The translations under genes and the position numbers were made by a program. Positions 58,561 to 64,000 of a stretch of 64,000 nt of DNA are shown piece after piece. Position 1 is the stretch's first letter; each line of letters opens with the position of its first letter. This DNA is from Streptomonospora salina (GTDB taxonomy: Bacteria > Actinomycetota > Actinomycetes > Streptosporangiales > Streptosporangiaceae), in the NCBI RefSeq assembly GCF_014204715.1, contig NZ_JACHLY010000001.1, forward strand, positions 2,139,001 to 2,203,000, given 5' to 3'. Below the pieces are notes generated by a model. It had not been told where the DNA came from, ran no database searches, and worked only from the letters and a program-made list of their open reading frames with translations.

Positions 58561-58758
58561 TCACCATAAGGATAGGCCGAAGCAATCACTCTCCGCCAGC
58601 GAATCAGGCGGCGGCACCATCGGCGCCTTCACCCGCGCCTGAAACCGATCCAACGCGCGGATTTCACGGCGAACAAGCTCCTCAAGTGACGAAAACCTGG
58701 CGCTCGATGGCGGTAGCGCCCGGACTTGCGTATATCGCGGCGGTGAGACGCTCGTCAT
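58561..58758 (-). CDS. Possible small hypothetical protein
   Basis: A 65-codon reading frame lies between hisS and the XRE gene, in the same direction, 16 bp after the hisS stop. The middle reads as an amphipathic helix (SLEELVRREIRALDRFQARV). The base composition here is less GC-rich than in the neighbouring genes. No family is recognised and the ribosome site is weak, so it may not be translated. Confidence 0.3.
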   Translation of the reverse strand: MTSVSPPRYTQVRALPPSSARFSSLEELVRREIRALDRFQARVKAPMVPPPDSLAESDCFGLSLW

Positions 58759-58774
58759 CGGGCTGATCCCGGGA

Positions 58775-60073
58775 TCAGTGGCCGAGGAGTCGCTCTATCT
58801 GCGCGACGGCGTCGTCGTCGGCCACCCTGTGCTGCTCGCCGGTGGCCATGTCCCGAACGGTGATCTCTCCGGCGGCCTGCTCGTCGGCGCCGCGGATGAC
58901 GGCGAACCGGGCCCGCTGGTCGTCGGCCCACTTGAGCTGCTTGGCGAGCTTGCCCGAGGTCCCCAGGTAGGTCCCCACCCGCAGGCCGCGGCCGCGCAGA
59001 GCGCGGGCCAGCCGCAATGTCCCGGCCTCACTGTGGCCGAGGGCGGTGAGGGCGACATCGAGACCGCGCCGGTCGTCGGCTGCCGTCTCCTGCGTGGCGA
59101 GGATGCGCTCGATGCCCACCGAGCCGCCGACGGCGGGCATGTCGGATCCGCCCAGTGCGGCGACCAGCTGGTCATAGCGGCCTCCGGCGGCGACGGCACC
59201 GGGGTAGCCGACAGCCTCGACCTCCCAGATCGCGCCCGTGTAGTAGTCCAGGCCGCGCACCATCCGGGGCGCGAACGCGATGCGCCCCTCTAGTCCACCG
59301 GTCAGCTCCAGCATCCGGTCGATCTCGGCCAACCCTTGCTTGCCGCGCGGATTGGTCTCCAGCTTGGCGCGAAGCCGGTCCGGGCTGTCGGCCGCAATAT
59401 CGGCGACGACGGCCTCGGCGGTCGCCGTAGCGACACCGCGTTCGGCCAGCTCGCCGGCGACCGCCTCCTCCCCGATCTTGTCGAGCTTGTCCAATGTCGC
59501 CAGCACACCGTCGCCCAGCTCGAGACCGACGCCGTAGACCTCCAGCAGCCCGCGGAGCGCTTCGCGGCTGTTGACCAGGAAACGGAAGTCCTCAACGCCG
59601 AGAGCCTGGAGACCGTCGGCGACGGCGTAGACGACCTCGGCATCGGCCAGCGGCGAGTGGGAGCCGACGGTGTCCACGTCGCACTGGACGAACTCGCGGA
59701 ACCGGCCGTCCTGAGGCCGATCGGCCCGCCAGACCGGCCCGATGGCGTAGCGCTTGAACGGCGACGGGAGTTTGGAGCCGTGGGTGCCGATCACGCGCGC
59801 CAACGGCACCGTGTGGTCGTAGCGCAGCGCCAGGTCGGCCTGCCCACTGGCCTCATGGACGCCGCGCCGCAGGATCTTGAACAGCAGGCTGGAGGCTTCC
59901 TCGCCGTATTTGCCGGTGACCACGTCGAGCCGTTCGAAGGCCGGGGTCTCCAGCGGGTCGAACCCGTAGCGCTCGAAGACCTCGGAGACGGCGGTGACGG
60001 CCGCCGTGCGGCGGCGCAGTTCGTCGGCGAGGAAGTCGCGGGTGCCGGACGGTGCTTGGGCGGCCTGGCCCAT
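58775..60073 (-). CDS. hisS: Histidyl-tRNA synthetase, archaeal/eukaryote-like form
   Basis: A 432-residue class II synthetase. Motif 1 region: PSGTRDFLADELRRR. LALRYDHTVPLARVI and the motif 2 region PVWRADRPQDGRFREFVQCD follow the archaeal/eukaryotic HisRS pattern rather than the usual bacterial RPEGT/RHERPQ forms. The His-binding MVRGLDYYTGAIWEVE and motif 3 GGSVGIERI are intact, as is the anticodon domain. I chose ATG 60071-60073, with AGGAGG eight bases ahead. It follows the PP-loop gene by 42 bp. The odd location suggests a second or specialised HisRS: self-resistance, or an enzyme supplying His-tRNA or activated His to the peptide pathway. Confidence 0.85.
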   Translation of the reverse strand: MGQAAQAPSGTRDFLADELRRRTAAVTAVSEVFERYGFDPLETPAFERLDVVTGKYGEEASSLLFKILRRGVHEASGQADLALRYDHTVPLARVIGTHGSKLPSPFKRYAIGPVWRADRPQDGRFREFVQCDVDTVGSHSPLADAEVVYAVADGLQALGVEDFRFLVNSREALRGLLEVYGVGLELGDGVLATLDKLDKIGEEAVAGELAERGVATATAEAVVADIAADSPDRLRAKLETNPRGKQGLAEIDRMLELTGGLEGRIAFAPRMVRGLDYYTGAIWEVEAVGYPGAVAAGGRYDQLVAALGGSDMPAVGGSVGIERILATQETAADDRRGLDVALTALGHSEAGTLRLARALRGRGLRVGTYLGTSGKLAKQLKWADDQRARFAVIRGADEQAAGEITVRDMATGEQHRVADDDAVAQIERLLGH

Positions 60074-60115
60074 GAATGTGGCCTCCTGCATTGCGCTGCG
60101 TGATGGACGACAATC

Positions 60116-61363
60116 CTACTGCGGGGCAGACGCAGCCGAATCCCAGTGCGGAAAGTGCTCCATCAGCAGCTCGACCATCGTCGATTGCTCGGGGGTGTTT
60201 CCGTGCCCGGTCTGCAGCAACGGCGTCGCACCCACATGGGAAAGCTCCTGCCATCCGCCGGTCGCGTCCATCAGCGATTTGATGCCGCTCATCAGTGAAA
60301 GCGACATCTGGGGCACCAACGCGTCCAGGCAGTGGGCCAGGTAGTAGATGGATGAGCGCCGCACCGCGGTGGAATCGACCCGTTCGGCGTAGTTGCTCTC
60401 ACTGACGCTGGGATAGCAGGCGTCCAGCAGGCTCTTGGGCACGTCCCATACCGGCATCAGCACCTCCACCTCGCCGGTGCGGCGCCGGGGGAACGGCAGC
60501 GGCCGGCGGCCGTTCATCAGCAGGAAGAGCAGCTCGGCCATGACATCCTCGCGTTGGTAACCCACCAGCAGATGGCCGGCGGCGCGCTCTGCGCAGAGCG
60601 CGCGCCCCACCAGATTGACGAAGAAGGTACCGAAGAAGTGTGAGGAGTCGGCCCCGTACTTCCGCTCGAACTCCCCCCACAGGGTGTGCGGTGATCCGCT
60701 CATGCCCAGAAGGGCGGCGGTGTCTTCGGGATAGAGGACGACGTGCTCGAAGCCCGCATCAGCGCACAGGGCGCGGGCACGCTGGGCCGCGGATTCGGGC
60801 CAGAGCGGTTCCATGACCAGGGTGAAGCACGTGATCGCCGAGGGGTCGAGACCGTGCTCGGCGGTGTAGCGGCGCATCCCCTGAACGAGGCTGCTGCTGT
60901 CGCCGCCGCCGGAGATTCCGGCGACCACGGGCAACGGGATCTCATGGTGGGCGAGGAAATCGGCGATCTTACCGAAGACGATTTCGCGCATGGCGGCGTC
61001 ATCGACCAGGTGGGCCCGATGTTCAGGGCTCTTGTCGTCGTCGGCGTAGTGGAGGTCCAGCAGCGCTGTCGTCGGCTCCTCGACGTGGTGCACGGTTGCG
61101 ACTTCGGTGGGGCGCAGGGCGTCGATGTCGGTGTTGCGCATGCATTGCAGCAGGATCGTGTGGTCCTCGGGCACCTGCCCGGGGGTCAGGGTGGTGGGGA
61201 TGGGCTTCAACGAGCCGTCGCCGGGCACTGCATATGCCTGGAACAACGATGGCGGGAACCGGTTGGCCAGCAGCAACTCCGCCAGCGTCAGCTCCTGCGC
61301 CGGTTTCAGCGGCCGAGCTCCGGCGCTGAACAGGAGGGTGACCCTCTCGTTCCAGTCGTGCAT
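60116..61363 (-). CDS. PP-loop ATPase (asparagine-synthetase-like) next to a small peptide gene
   Basis: A 415-residue PP-loop enzyme. The ATP-pyrophosphatase signature VVAGISGGGDSSSLVQGM lies near residues 140-157, like SGGLDSS of asparagine synthetases. Further blocks include SAITCFTLVMEPLWPESAAQ, HVVLYPEDTAALLGM, and GHLLVGYQREDVMAELLFLL. The first 130 residues lack an N-terminal-nucleophile glutaminase, so free ammonia, an amine or a peptide group would be the acceptor. It adenylates a carboxylate or amide. The ATG at 61361-61363 has GGAG six bases ahead. The 55-residue peptide gene precedes it by 46 bp. Confidence 0.75.
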   Translation of the reverse strand: MHDWNERVTLLFSAGARPLKPAQELTLAELLLANRFPPSLFQAYAVPGDGSLKPIPTTLTPGQVPEDHTILLQCMRNTDIDALRPTEVATVHHVEEPTTALLDLHYADDDKSPEHRAHLVDDAAMREIVFGKIADFLAHHEIPLPVVAGISGGGDSSSLVQGMRRYTAEHGLDPSAITCFTLVMEPLWPESAAQRARALCADAGFEHVVLYPEDTAALLGMSGSPHTLWGEFERKYGADSSHFFGTFFVNLVGRALCAERAAGHLLVGYQREDVMAELLFLLMNGRRPLPFPRRRTGEVEVLMPVWDVPKSLLDACYPSVSESNYAERVDSTAVRRSSIYYLAHCLDALVPQMSLSLMSGIKSLMDATGGWQELSHVGATPLLQTGHGNTPEQSTMVELLMEHFPHWDSAASAPQ

Positions 61364-61409
61364 CCCTGTCTCCAAACCCTGACCCCGGGGGTGTGCGTCG
61401 GCCGTGTAT

Positions 61410-61577
61410 CTACAGGTGGGCGGTGAGCGCGGGAACGGCGAGGATTTCCTCGATGCGCTCGTCGGTCATGCGGTCGATCCCGCCCTGGGGCAGTGTCCGG
61501 GTCATGACCGCGGTCAGGTCGGATGCGGTGGTGGAGGGTTCCTCGGGGGTTGCGGTCGCAGCGGGCTGAACGTTCAT
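61410..61577 (-). CDS. 55-residue peptide, possible RiPP precursor
   Basis: The product begins MNVQPAATATPEEPSTTASD, continues with LTAVMTRTLPQGGIDRM and ends ERIEEILAVPALTAHL. The Ala/Thr/Pro-rich N-terminus and a helical acidic C-terminal half are compatible with a leader plus core, but no known core motif is recognised and there is no Cys and only one His (next to last). It has a strong AGGAG site, its own promoter candidate (61608-61637), and leads the operon with the PP-loop and HisRS genes. It could instead be a small binding partner of those enzymes. Confidence 0.6.
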   Translation of the reverse strand: MNVQPAATATPEEPSTTASDLTAVMTRTLPQGGIDRMTDERIEEILAVPALTAHL

Positions 61578-61607
61578 GCCATCTCCTTTTCGCCGATTGG
61601 CTAGGCA

Positions 61608-61637
61608 AACGTAGCTAGCCGATTCATCGGCACTCAA
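61608..61637 (-). promoter_or_regulatory. Candidate promoter of the peptide/PP-loop/hisS operon
   Basis: On the minus strand TTGAGT (61637-61632), an 18-bp spacer and TACGTT (61613-61608) form a plausible vegetative promoter 30 bp before the peptide start. The nested CTAG motifs (GCTAG and AGCTAGC, 61600-61619) add symmetry that a regulator could use. Confidence 0.4.
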
Positions 61638-61660
61638 TGGAGTTGCACGAAGTTGCGCTG

Positions 61661-62512
61661 CTACCCTTCCAGCGAATCGATCGCTGAGGTGATCAAGGCA
61701 CGAGCTTGATTGCCGTAGACGGCCAGTTTGTGGAGCTCAGTGAAGGCTGCTAAGTATGTGGCGATTTCGGTGGGGGCACGGATGGTCACATCGGTTGTCA
61801 GCAACTCCACTTGGACCATCCGATCATCGAAGATGTAGCAGGCTTCCAGCGGCCACATCGGCCGCGGCGCGGTGAACGGAATGATCCCCAAGGACACGGT
61901 AGGCAGGGACATCACCGAGAGCAGGTAGCCGAGCTGGCCGGCCATCGTGGCGGCGTCCCCGATGCGGTAGCGCAGCACCGCCTCTTCGACGAGCAGAGCG
62001 AATCGGCGGCGTCCTTCGTGGACGATCTGGGATCGCTCGGTGCGCGCGGCCACCGCATCGGCGACGTCGTCGGGAATCTGCCGGAATTCGGTGATGGAGG
62101 ACAGCAGAGCCGTCGCATAGGCCGGAGTCTGCACGAAGCCGGGCACGATGTCCGGCGAGTAGATCCGGAAATGCGTGGTCTGGCGGTACCGCTCGACGTA
62201 GGAGTCCTGAAGCCGTCGCAGCCCGGTCCGCTGCTTGCGCCGCCACTCCACGAACATCGACTCGGCGCTGCGCGAGGAAGCGATGAGGTCCTCTGCGTGC
62301 CGCTGGGCTCCGCACGCTGCGCACCAGGTGCGGATATCGGCGTCGGATGGCGGAGTACGCGCATTCTCGATCCGCGACGACTTGGCCTTGTGCCAACCGC
62401 AGCGCTCGGCGAGCTCCACACCCGTCAGACCAGCTTCCAGGCGCAGTTCCTTGAGCCGGGCGGCGACCGCGGCACGGGCGGCCTGCGCACTGGAGGAAGG
62501 GGAAGACGACAT
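61661..62512 (-). CDS. XRE-family regulator with DUF5753 domain
   Basis: A 283-residue protein. The HTH (RLKELRLEAGLTGVELAERC; WHKAKSSRIENART) lies at residues about 18-60. The DUF5753 domain follows (FRIYSPDIVPGFVQTPAYAT; LLVEEAVLRYRIGD; LGIIPFTAPRPMWPLEACYI). It is the third gene of a cassette with DUF6879 and an 80-residue protein, an arrangement widespread in Streptomyces and relatives. The peptide/PP-loop/hisS operon begins just downstream, so control of that operon is possible but unproven. Confidence 0.9.
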   Translation of the reverse strand: MSSSPSSSAQAARAAVAARLKELRLEAGLTGVELAERCGWHKAKSSRIENARTPPSDADIRTWCAACGAQRHAEDLIASSRSAESMFVEWRRKQRTGLRRLQDSYVERYRQTTHFRIYSPDIVPGFVQTPAYATALLSSITEFRQIPDDVADAVAARTERSQIVHEGRRRFALLVEEAVLRYRIGDAATMAGQLGYLLSVMSLPTVSLGIIPFTAPRPMWPLEACYIFDDRMVQVELLTTDVTIRAPTEIATYLAAFTELHKLAVYGNQARALITSAIDSLEG

Positions 62513-62530
62513 TACAGGGGGGCAGTGGGT

Positions 62531-63064
62531 TTAAGACTCGGAGACGGAGTATTCCGCGTGGGGGATCGCCCGGTTCCACACGTCGGTGAAGGCGCCCCCG
62601 CACAGGCGCGCGAGGTCGGGATCCTCGCTCACCTCCTGGTCGAGCAGGGTCCCTTCGCCGCTGAAGTGGTAGATGCGGATGAGGCGGTCGTCGAACAGCC
62701 AGACGTCGTTGCCGGGAAGGGCGATATCCGTTGCCTGGCGGCGCGGTAGCCAGCGCACCTGCTCACCTGCGCGGACGTTGGCCTCGGTGATGTAGTGCTC
62801 GTATCGGATGTAGTCGCTCACCGGTTCGGAGACCACCCGCACCCTGCGTACCACCACTCCGCGAGAGACAGCGTCGGATACCGCTTGGTAGTAGGGGTGC
62901 CACCAGTACTCCCGGTCATCCCAGTCGGTGCGGTGCCCGCGCTTCCAGGCCTCGAAGTCCTCGGCTTCGTCGGCGACGGCGTAGAAGTCGCGCATTTCGA
63001 GATGGACGGCCGACTTCCGGCAGTCGGCCAGCATGTCAATGAACGTCGGCACGCTCAGCGGCAT
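62531..63064 (-). CDS. DUF6879-family protein
   Basis: A 177-residue protein of the DUF6879 family that accompanies XRE-DUF5753 regulators. Typical blocks: TFIDMLADCRKSAVHLEMRDFY, WWHPYYQAVSDAVSRGVVVRRV, RVVSEPVSDYIRYEH, EQVRWLPRRQA and DVWLFDDRLIRIYHFSGEG. It has no signal or membrane segment. It overlaps the preceding 80-residue gene by 29 bp and ends 18 bp before the XRE start. The biochemical role is unknown; it probably modulates the regulator. Confidence 0.88.
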   Translation of the reverse strand: MPLSVPTFIDMLADCRKSAVHLEMRDFYAVADEAEDFEAWKRGHRTDWDDREYWWHPYYQAVSDAVSRGVVVRRVRVVSEPVSDYIRYEHYITEANVRAGEQVRWLPRRQATDIALPGNDVWLFDDRLIRIYHFSGEGTLLDQEVSEDPDLARLCGGAFTDVWNRAIPHAEYSVSES

Positions 63065-63278
63065 CGCAGGCCTCCTTCACCATCGCCATCATGCGGGCGG
63101 GCACCCGCACGACCGTCTCATGATCGGGTATGGGACCTGACTCCAGACAGCCGGTCCGGGTCGAACCGTCGGCGATCCATCCCTGGACGACCAGGTCGCC
63201 GTTGTCCTGGTCCACGAAGACCGTCGGTGATCCGTCCTTGCCGGATTCCGGATCCTTCCCTATGTACTGCAAAGCCAT
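63036..63278 (-). CDS. Small conserved protein of the XRE/DUF6879 cassette
   Basis: An 80-residue protein of a conserved actinobacterial type: MALQYIGKDPESGKDGSPTV, VDQDNGDLVVQGWIAD, LESGPIPDHETVVRVPARMM, then a C-terminal helix VKEACDAAERADVH. The ATG at 63276-63278 has GGAG ahead; a 50-codon upstream extension is rejected because it crosses the promoter. It is the first gene of the cassette and overlaps DUF6879 by 29 bp. The function is unknown. Confidence 0.85.
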   Translation of the reverse strand: MALQYIGKDPESGKDGSPTVFVDQDNGDLVVQGWIADGSTRTGCLESGPIPDHETVVRVPARMMAMVKEACDAAERADVH

Positions 63279-63640
63279 ATCGTCTCCAACAGAGGGGTTG
63301 CACGTTGCATGAACGTCCCATCGCTGGAAGATCAAGTCAATGCCTTCAAAGGTTCGCCGGAAGCGGATATATCCACGAGGATCCCTGGCCCGCCGCGTAA
63401 TCCCCAGCTGCGCCGTCGGCGCGTTCACACGCGTCCGGTGCTGATCGAGCGTGCCGTCTTACCCGTGAGGAAAAAGCGATTACCGTGCCAATATCCGCGC
63501 GCTCGATGCCGAGGCGGCGGCGCCGCGCCGGGTTCCGGCGCGGCGCCGCCGAACGGTTCCTGCGCCGCATAACCTACGGCCGCCCGGCCGGACCGGCGCC
63601 GCCGGGGCCGCGTGCCGTCAAGGTTTGCGCGCGGCCGTCT
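63279..63640. other. Intergenic stretch between cassettes
   Basis: These 362 bp hold the promoter region of the XRE/DUF6879 cassette near 63290-63350, with AT-richer DNA and a TTGCACGTTGCA dyad at 63298-63309, and the terminator hairpin at 63516-63550. No gene was recognised on either strand. Confidence 0.5.
63516..63550 (-). terminator. 16-bp GC stem-loop after small-protein cassette copy 4
   Basis: 63516-63531 and 63535-63550 are perfectly complementary over 16 bp (starting GGCGGCGCCG) with a 3-nt loop. It lies about 90 bp beyond the stop of the 63641-63928 gene and before the next cassette. Confidence 0.6.
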
Positions 63641-63928
63641 CTACGTGCTGGGTGGACGCGAGATGTAGGCACCCTCACCCAGCCTCTCGTATTCGGCTGT
63701 CACCCATGACGCGGACAGCAGCGACGGGCGGCCCGCCCGCGCGGGCGGGTTCTCCACCGCGTCGATGAACGCGTCGATGTCCGGCTCGATGATCGTCGGC
63801 GCGTGGTCGGCGTCGGGGTCGGTAGCGGTGGCGATCCAGAGGTGTTCGGTGCGGCGGATGCTCCACCGGTGGCCGTAGCGGTCTTTCAGCATGCCCAGGA
63901 GGATCCGGTAAGGGTCGGGGACGCTCAT
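63641..63928 (-). CDS. Small conserved protein, cassette copy 4, second gene
   Basis: A 95-residue paralogue of the 56527-56826 product: MLKDRYGHRWSIRRTEHLWIA, HAPTIIEPDIDAFIDAVENPP, SLLSASWVTAEYERLGEGAY. The ATG at 63926-63928 overlaps the TGA of the gene before it (ATGA). The match with copy 3 is close over the whole length, so the pair is a recent or conserved duplication. The function is unknown. Confidence 0.7.
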   Translation of the reverse strand: MSVPDPYRILLGMLKDRYGHRWSIRRTEHLWIATATDPDADHAPTIIEPDIDAFIDAVENPPARAGRPSLLSASWVTAEYERLGEGAYISRPPST

Positions 63929-64000
63929 GACTGCACCCCCGCGAGCGTGTGCTCGGCGCCTGCAGCGGAGGCCGAGTGCCCGAGGTCGGGTCGCTGGGCG
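63925..64000 (-). CDS. Small conserved protein, cassette copy 4, first gene (3' end only)
   Basis: Twenty-four codons and the stop are visible. They read AQRPDLGHSASAAG and on to GVQS, matching the ARPDL end of the first genes of the other cassettes. The stop overlaps the next start. The rest lies beyond the window. Confidence 0.55.
   Translation of the reverse strand, partial: AQRPDLGHSASAAGAEHTLAGVQS

Noticed and set aside
58775-60073. Housekeeping hisS of the usual actinobacterial locus
   Set aside because: Housekeeping hisS normally lies near relA and a cyclophilin gene and has bacterial-type motif sequences; here the motifs are archaeal/eukaryote-like and the context is a small-peptide operon. 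A genome-wide check for another hisS would decide.
1-64000. CRISPR array, tRNA or rRNA genes, integrase or transposase
   Set aside because: No regularly spaced repeats, cloverleaf-like sequences or recombinase motifs were found on reading either strand. Without a computed scan, short tRNAs cannot be excluded absolutely.

Overview
The window is very GC-rich, uses GTG starts freely, has many 4-bp ATGA/GTGA gene overlaps, and carries XRE/DUF397, DUF6879 and S-adenosyl methyltransferase (DUF574) cassettes. This points to an actinomycete, most likely of the Nocardiopsaceae (Nocardiopsis/Streptomonospora-like). Acidic binding proteins fit a halotolerant member, but that is inference. No rRNA, tRNA, integrase or CRISPR array was seen. 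Everything below is read from sequence and family knowledge; no database search was run.

Left part (1-13.8 kb): an arsenic-type operon (MFS exporter, ArsO-like flavoprotein) and an ArsR-GNAT fusion share the same ArsR-type box, ATYGA-N6-TCGAT. Around them lie a GntR regulator with its operator, a small ATP-binding protein with a degenerate N-box, TetR and mycothiol-dependent-isomerase-like genes, a PucR regulator, a secreted ricin-lectin/beta-helix protein, and two copies of a three-gene small-protein cassette. The second cassette is divergent from an XRE/DUF397 pair.

Middle (14-36.7 kb): a quinate/shikimate catabolic operon (TRAP transporter dctQMP, qsuB-like 3-dehydroshikimate dehydratase, qsuD-like dehydrogenase) faces a LacI regulator. 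Then come MerR and release factor 3 (prfC), ArsR with a Cys-tailed CDF metal transporter, a two-component system, a decayed ABC-transporter locus, an ArsR/P1B-4 metal ATPase pair, a K+ channel, a LacI-controlled sugar ABC operon, and a GyrI-like protein.

Defence island (36.7-55.9 kb): two divergent operons share a 629-bp control region. The leftward one encodes an XRE-GHKL ATPase, an unknown beta-rich protein, a DUF6339-like protein, a Vsr endonuclease and an apparently active C5 cytosine methyltransferase. The rightward one encodes a giant GHKL-SF2 helicase fusion, a UvrD-like helicase, a DrmA-like helicase and a DrmB (DUF1998) protein. A convergent C5-methyltransferase homologue has lost its catalytic cysteine. 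This looks like a DISARM core (without drmC) merged with a MORC/GHKL-type restriction-modification module, and it is the strongest candidate here for an undescribed system.

Right part (56-64 kb): two further small-protein cassettes (one linked to a NUDIX gene with a one-base frameshift), XRE regulators, a DUF6879 cassette, and a compact operon of a 55-residue peptide, a PP-loop ATPase and an archaeal/eukaryote-like histidyl-tRNA synthetase. That operon is a second candidate for novel biology (peptide tailoring or self-resistance).
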